Positions 6,081 to 7,422 of a stretch of 7,422 nt of DNA are shown here, piece after piece. How positions within the stretch are numbered: the first letter of the stretch is position 1; the number at the start of each line of letters is the position of its first letter. Location of the stretch: assembly GCA_900770875.1 (NCBI GenBank), contig CAAGLV010000120.1, forward strand, positions 1 through 7,422. The letters are read 5' to 3'. Under the pieces are notes generated by a model. It saw only the letters and a list, made by a program, of their open reading frames with translations, did no database searches and had not been told where the DNA came from. A program made the position numbers and the translations under genes. This DNA is from Flavobacteriales bacterium (GTDB taxonomy: Bacteria; Bacteroidota; Bacteroidia; Flavobacteriales; Weeksellaceae).

Positions 6081-6479
6081 ATGAAAATAGAACACATCGG
6101 CATTGCAGTAAAAAACTTAGAAATATCGAACCCAATTTTCGAAAAATTACTTGGTAAATCATTTTACAAAGAAGAGCAAGTGGCATCGGAAGGAGTTAAA
6201 ACTTCGTTTTTTGCTGTAGGCGAATCGAAAATAGAATTGGTAGGATCTGAAAAAAATGACAGCGCCATCGAAAAATATTTAGAAAAAAATCGCGAAGGAA
6301 TTCATCACATCGCTTTTGGAGTTGACAATTTAGAAAAAGAAATCGAACGACTTAAAAATGAAGGGTTTATTTTTATTAACGAAACACCAAAATTAGGTGC
6401 AGACAATAAACGAATTGTGTTTTTACACCCAAAATCAACAAACGGTGTATTAATCGAGCTTTGCGAAGATGTAAAATAA
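6081..6479 (+). CDS. mce: Methylmalonyl-CoA epimerase
   Basis: A 132-residue protein of the glyoxalase / vicinal oxygen chelate fold that interconverts (2R)- and (2S)-methylmalonyl-CoA. It links propionyl-CoA carboxylation and the cobalamin-dependent mutase to succinyl-CoA, in the cytoplasm. It has two beta-alpha-beta-beta-beta halves. Expected metal ligands are present: H5 (KIEHIGIAV), E52 (SKIELVGS), H76 (GIHHIAFGVDN) and E126 (GVLIELCE). The blocks PKLGADNKRI (103-112) and FLHPKSTNGVLIEL (114-127) are close to the family signature, which argues against a generic glyoxalase. The length matches single-domain epimerases. An in-frame upstream ATG at 5955 exists but would overlap the divergent TPR gene and add 42 residues outside the fold, so ATG 6081 is chosen. 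No mutase or carboxylase gene lies in this window. Confidence 0.93.
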   Translation: MKIEHIGIAVKNLEISNPIFEKLLGKSFYKEEQVASEGVKTSFFAVGESKIELVGSEKNDSAIEKYLEKNREGIHHIAFGVDNLEKEIERLKNEGFIFINETPKLGADNKRIVFLHPKSTNGVLIELCEDVK

Positions 6480-6481
6480 TT

Positions 6482-6511
6482 TTGTAGTTTAAAAAATATA
6501 CATTAATATTG
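6482..6511 (+). promoter_or_regulatory. Promoter of the tRNA pair (TTG, 19-nt spacer, TAATATTG)
   Basis: TTG at 6482-6484 is followed after 19 nt by TAATATTG at 6504-6511, which differs from TAnnTTTG at one position. Both the -33-like element and the spacing fit the Bacteroidota promoter pattern. It starts 3 nt after the epimerase stop codon. Transcription from about 6516-6518 would give a leader of roughly 40 nt before the first tRNA. That leader contains a short hairpin (CAATCA 6525-6530 with TGGTTG 6535-6540). Confidence 0.5.
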
Positions 6512-6555
6512 CAATCGAATTAAGCAATCAACATTGGTTGAAACGCTAAAATTCA

Positions 6556-6629
6556 GGTCCTATAACTCAGTTGGTTAGAGTAACTGACTCATAATCAGTA
6601 AGTCCTTGGTTCGAGCCCAAGTGGGACCA
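6556..6629 (+). tRNA. tRNA, anticodon CAU (elongator Met or Ile2), first copy
   Basis: A 74-nt cloverleaf: acceptor 6556-6562 with 6622-6628 (one T-G wobble at pair 6-67), D stem ACTC/GAGT, anticodon stem ACTGA/TCAGT with loop CTCATAA (anticodon 6590-6592), five-base variable loop AAGTC, T stem CTTGG/CCAAG with loop TTCGAGC, and discriminator A6629. The CCA end is not encoded; the DNA reads ACTA. It is not initiator tRNA, because pair 1-72 is G-C and the anticodon stem lacks three G-C pairs. CAU can be elongator Met or, with lysidine at C34, Ile2. Pairs C4-G69 and C5-G68 resemble E. coli tRNA-Ile2 more than tRNA-Met, but this does not settle identity. It lies upstream of a second, non-identical CAU tRNA. 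Confidence 0.9.
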
Positions 6630-6644
6630 CTAAATAAAAATATA

Positions 6645-6686
6645 TTAATAATTAAAACAGATTTTATTAATCATTTTAATTATTAA
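6645..6686. repeat. Perfect 13-bp inverted repeat in the tRNA spacer
   Basis: TTAATAATTAAAA (6645-6657) and TTTTAATTATTAA (6674-6686) are exact reverse complements with 16 nt between, and the loop can form an inner GATT/AATC pairing (6660-6663 with 6669-6672). The right arm ends at the base immediately before the second tRNA (6687). In a joint transcript it would stack next to the acceptor stem, so it may guide processing. The stem is entirely A-T. Confidence 0.6.
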
Positions 6687-6760
6687 GGTCCCATAGCTCA
6701 GTTGGTTAGAGCATCTGACTCATAATCAGAGGGTCACTGGTTCGAGCCCAGTTGGGACCA
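6687..6760 (+). tRNA. tRNA, anticodon CAU (elongator Met or Ile2), second copy
   Basis: A 74-nt cloverleaf with every stem fully paired: acceptor 6687-6693 with 6753-6759, D stem GCTC/GAGC, anticodon stem TCTGA/TCAGA with loop CTCATAA (anticodon 6721-6723), variable loop GGGTC, T stem ACTGG/CCAGT with loop TTCGAGC, and discriminator A6760. The DNA continues CCT, so the full CCA is not encoded. It differs from the first copy at 11 positions, eight of them in four base pairs that change on both sides. It looks the more canonical of the two, with G10-C25 and C6-G67. Elongator Met versus Ile2 is unresolved for the same reasons as the first copy, although their shared acceptor stem suggests related identity. 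Confidence 0.93.
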
Positions 6761-6772
6761 CCTTGTAAATCT

Positions 6773-6814
6773 TAAACCCTCTCATATAACAATATGTAGA
6801 GGGTTTATTAATTT
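6773..6814 (+). terminator. Terminator hairpin after the tRNA pair
   Basis: TAAACCCTCT (6773-6782) pairs with AGAGGGTTTA (6798-6807), and CATAT (6783-6787) with ATATG (6792-6796), giving a 15-bp stem with one bulged T (6797) and the 4-nt loop AACA. The sequence after it is TTAATTT, a weak T tract. Position 12 nt after the second tRNA fits the end of the tRNA transcript. Confidence 0.7.
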
Positions 6815-6815
6815 A

Positions 6816-6833
6816 ACGGTAGAATTTACGGTA
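6816..6833. repeat. Two ACGGTA direct repeats, 12-bp period, beside the tRNA locus
   Basis: ACGGTA occurs at 6816-6821 and 6828-6833, separated by GAATTT. Short direct repeats with about one helical turn of spacing next to a tRNA 3' end can be recombinase arm sites or remnants of integration. No integrase gene is present in the window, so the role is open. Confidence 0.4.
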
Positions 6834-6852
6834 TAAAATTAAAATTACTCCT

Positions 6853-6887
6853 CCCCTACCTACGTATCCTCTTAAATCCCCCTACCT
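6853..6887. repeat. C-rich direct repeats CCCCTACCT, 26-bp period
   Basis: CCCCTACCT occurs at 6853-6861 and 6879-6887 in a local C-rich patch (about 6850-6890) that stands out from the surrounding A+T-rich DNA. Two exact 9-mers of this composition in 35 bp are unlikely by chance here. The function is unknown. Confidence 0.45.
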
Positions 6888-7422
6888 GGGATAAACAATA
6901 TTTAACTACCAAGTATAAGTAAAAAAATTTTTGATTTTTTTCTACAATTAAAAATTTCGAGAGAAAAATACTTTAAACCATCTTATCCAACAATATAAGA
7001 TCTGGATAAAGATAGATTTTTTAAGAGATGAGTAATCTTCATAAATCAATTATTCTATAATTAATTCATTATTCTCCACAATTCTTACTGATGATATTTA
7101 CATTATTAATAAGTAGCATAAGCTATCTTTACGCCAGATTTATAACAAAACAAGATTATGTTTTAGATAAATAAATATATCTTTTTTTACTCATTAGTGA
7201 TAGCTATATATAACGTAATAACCTTTATTCAGCCAATTCAATTACATGTATAATAAATAGTTAACACTGAATAAAAGTGGTTAATTCAATCAAAGACACA
7301 TAAAATCATAGTAAATTATCCATTAGGGGTGCATAACAAAATCGTGATCTTAGTATTCATCATTAAACAACCTAAACACAAATATCTTAAAATCAGTTGT
7401 TTATATTTTTTTATATAAAAAA
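6888..7422. other. Long non-coding, A+T-rich stretch at the right edge
   Basis: I find no credible gene on either strand. The longest ATG reading I noticed (7091-7174) is 27 codons. The stretch holds competing hairpins at 6980-7013 followed by T6, an inverted repeat TTTATTCAG (7224-7232) / CTGAATAAA (7267-7275), and TAAACAAC (7364-7371) / GTTGTTTA (7396-7403) followed by T7. No full TAnnTTTG match was found on either strand. Base composition and lack of coding differ from the dense gene packing before the tRNAs. Confidence 0.6.

Noticed and set aside
1..6479. Possible propionate / fatty-acid gene cluster joining the dehydrogenase and the epimerase
   Set aside because: The two genes are about 5.6 kb apart, on opposite strands, with unrelated genes and terminators between; no operon link.
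6556..6760. CRISPR-like or tandem repeat reading of the two similar 74-nt units
   Set aside because: Both units fold as complete tRNA cloverleaves; no other direct-repeat array occurs in the window.
7091..7174. 27-codon reading frame (MIFTLLISSI...) that could be a small hydrophobic peptide
   Set aside because: Too short to distinguish from chance in A+T-rich DNA, and it has no promoter or ribosome-site support. Noted in case a small toxin-like peptide is later seen in relatives.

Overview
The window is low-GC DNA that looks like a chromosomal segment of a member of the Bacteroidota, most likely class Flavobacteriia. Grounds: strong A+T bias in third codon positions; start codons without Shine-Dalgarno sequences; several matches to the Bacteroidota -7 promoter element TAnnTTTG; lipoprotein signals ending in S-C; and a compact MenE of about 340 residues. 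I cannot name a genus.

Layout. (1) 1-420, minus strand: the N-terminal 140 residues of an NAD-dependent 3-hydroxyacyl-CoA dehydrogenase, running off the left edge. (2) 543-3231, plus strand: a tight three-gene unit, menC, a DUF1684 lipoprotein and menE, with 3-nt and 1-nt spacers, closed by an intrinsic terminator whose loop contains the menE stop codon. MenC makes o-succinylbenzoate and MenE activates it to the CoA thioester, two consecutive steps of menaquinone synthesis. The lipoprotein is the uncharacterised partner. (3) 3343-5169, plus strand: a TPR-like protein, a small acidic protein with its own -7 element, and a small Ser/Thr/Asn-rich lipoprotein; none has a recognisable specific function. 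(4) 5174-5206: a strong bidirectional terminator between the lipoprotein and a convergent minus-strand gene. (5) 5214-5999, minus strand: a cytoplasmic seven-TPR protein. (6) 6081-6479, plus strand: methylmalonyl-CoA epimerase, divergent from the TPR gene. (7) 6482-6807: a good promoter, two tRNA genes with anticodon CAU separated by a 57-nt spacer holding a perfect 13-bp inverted repeat, and a long terminator hairpin. (8) 6808-7422: about 600 nt with no credible gene, holding short direct and inverted repeats next to a tRNA 3' end.

Most of the window is ordinary core metabolism plus lineage-restricted hypotheticals. I found no complete novel system. The points most worth checking are a terminator-shaped hairpin inside the start of menE, the DUF1684 lipoprotein between two menaquinone enzymes, a menC promoter element so close to the start that the mRNA could be leaderless, the two diverged tRNA-CAU genes with compensatory stem changes, and the repeat-bearing non-coding region after the tRNAs.
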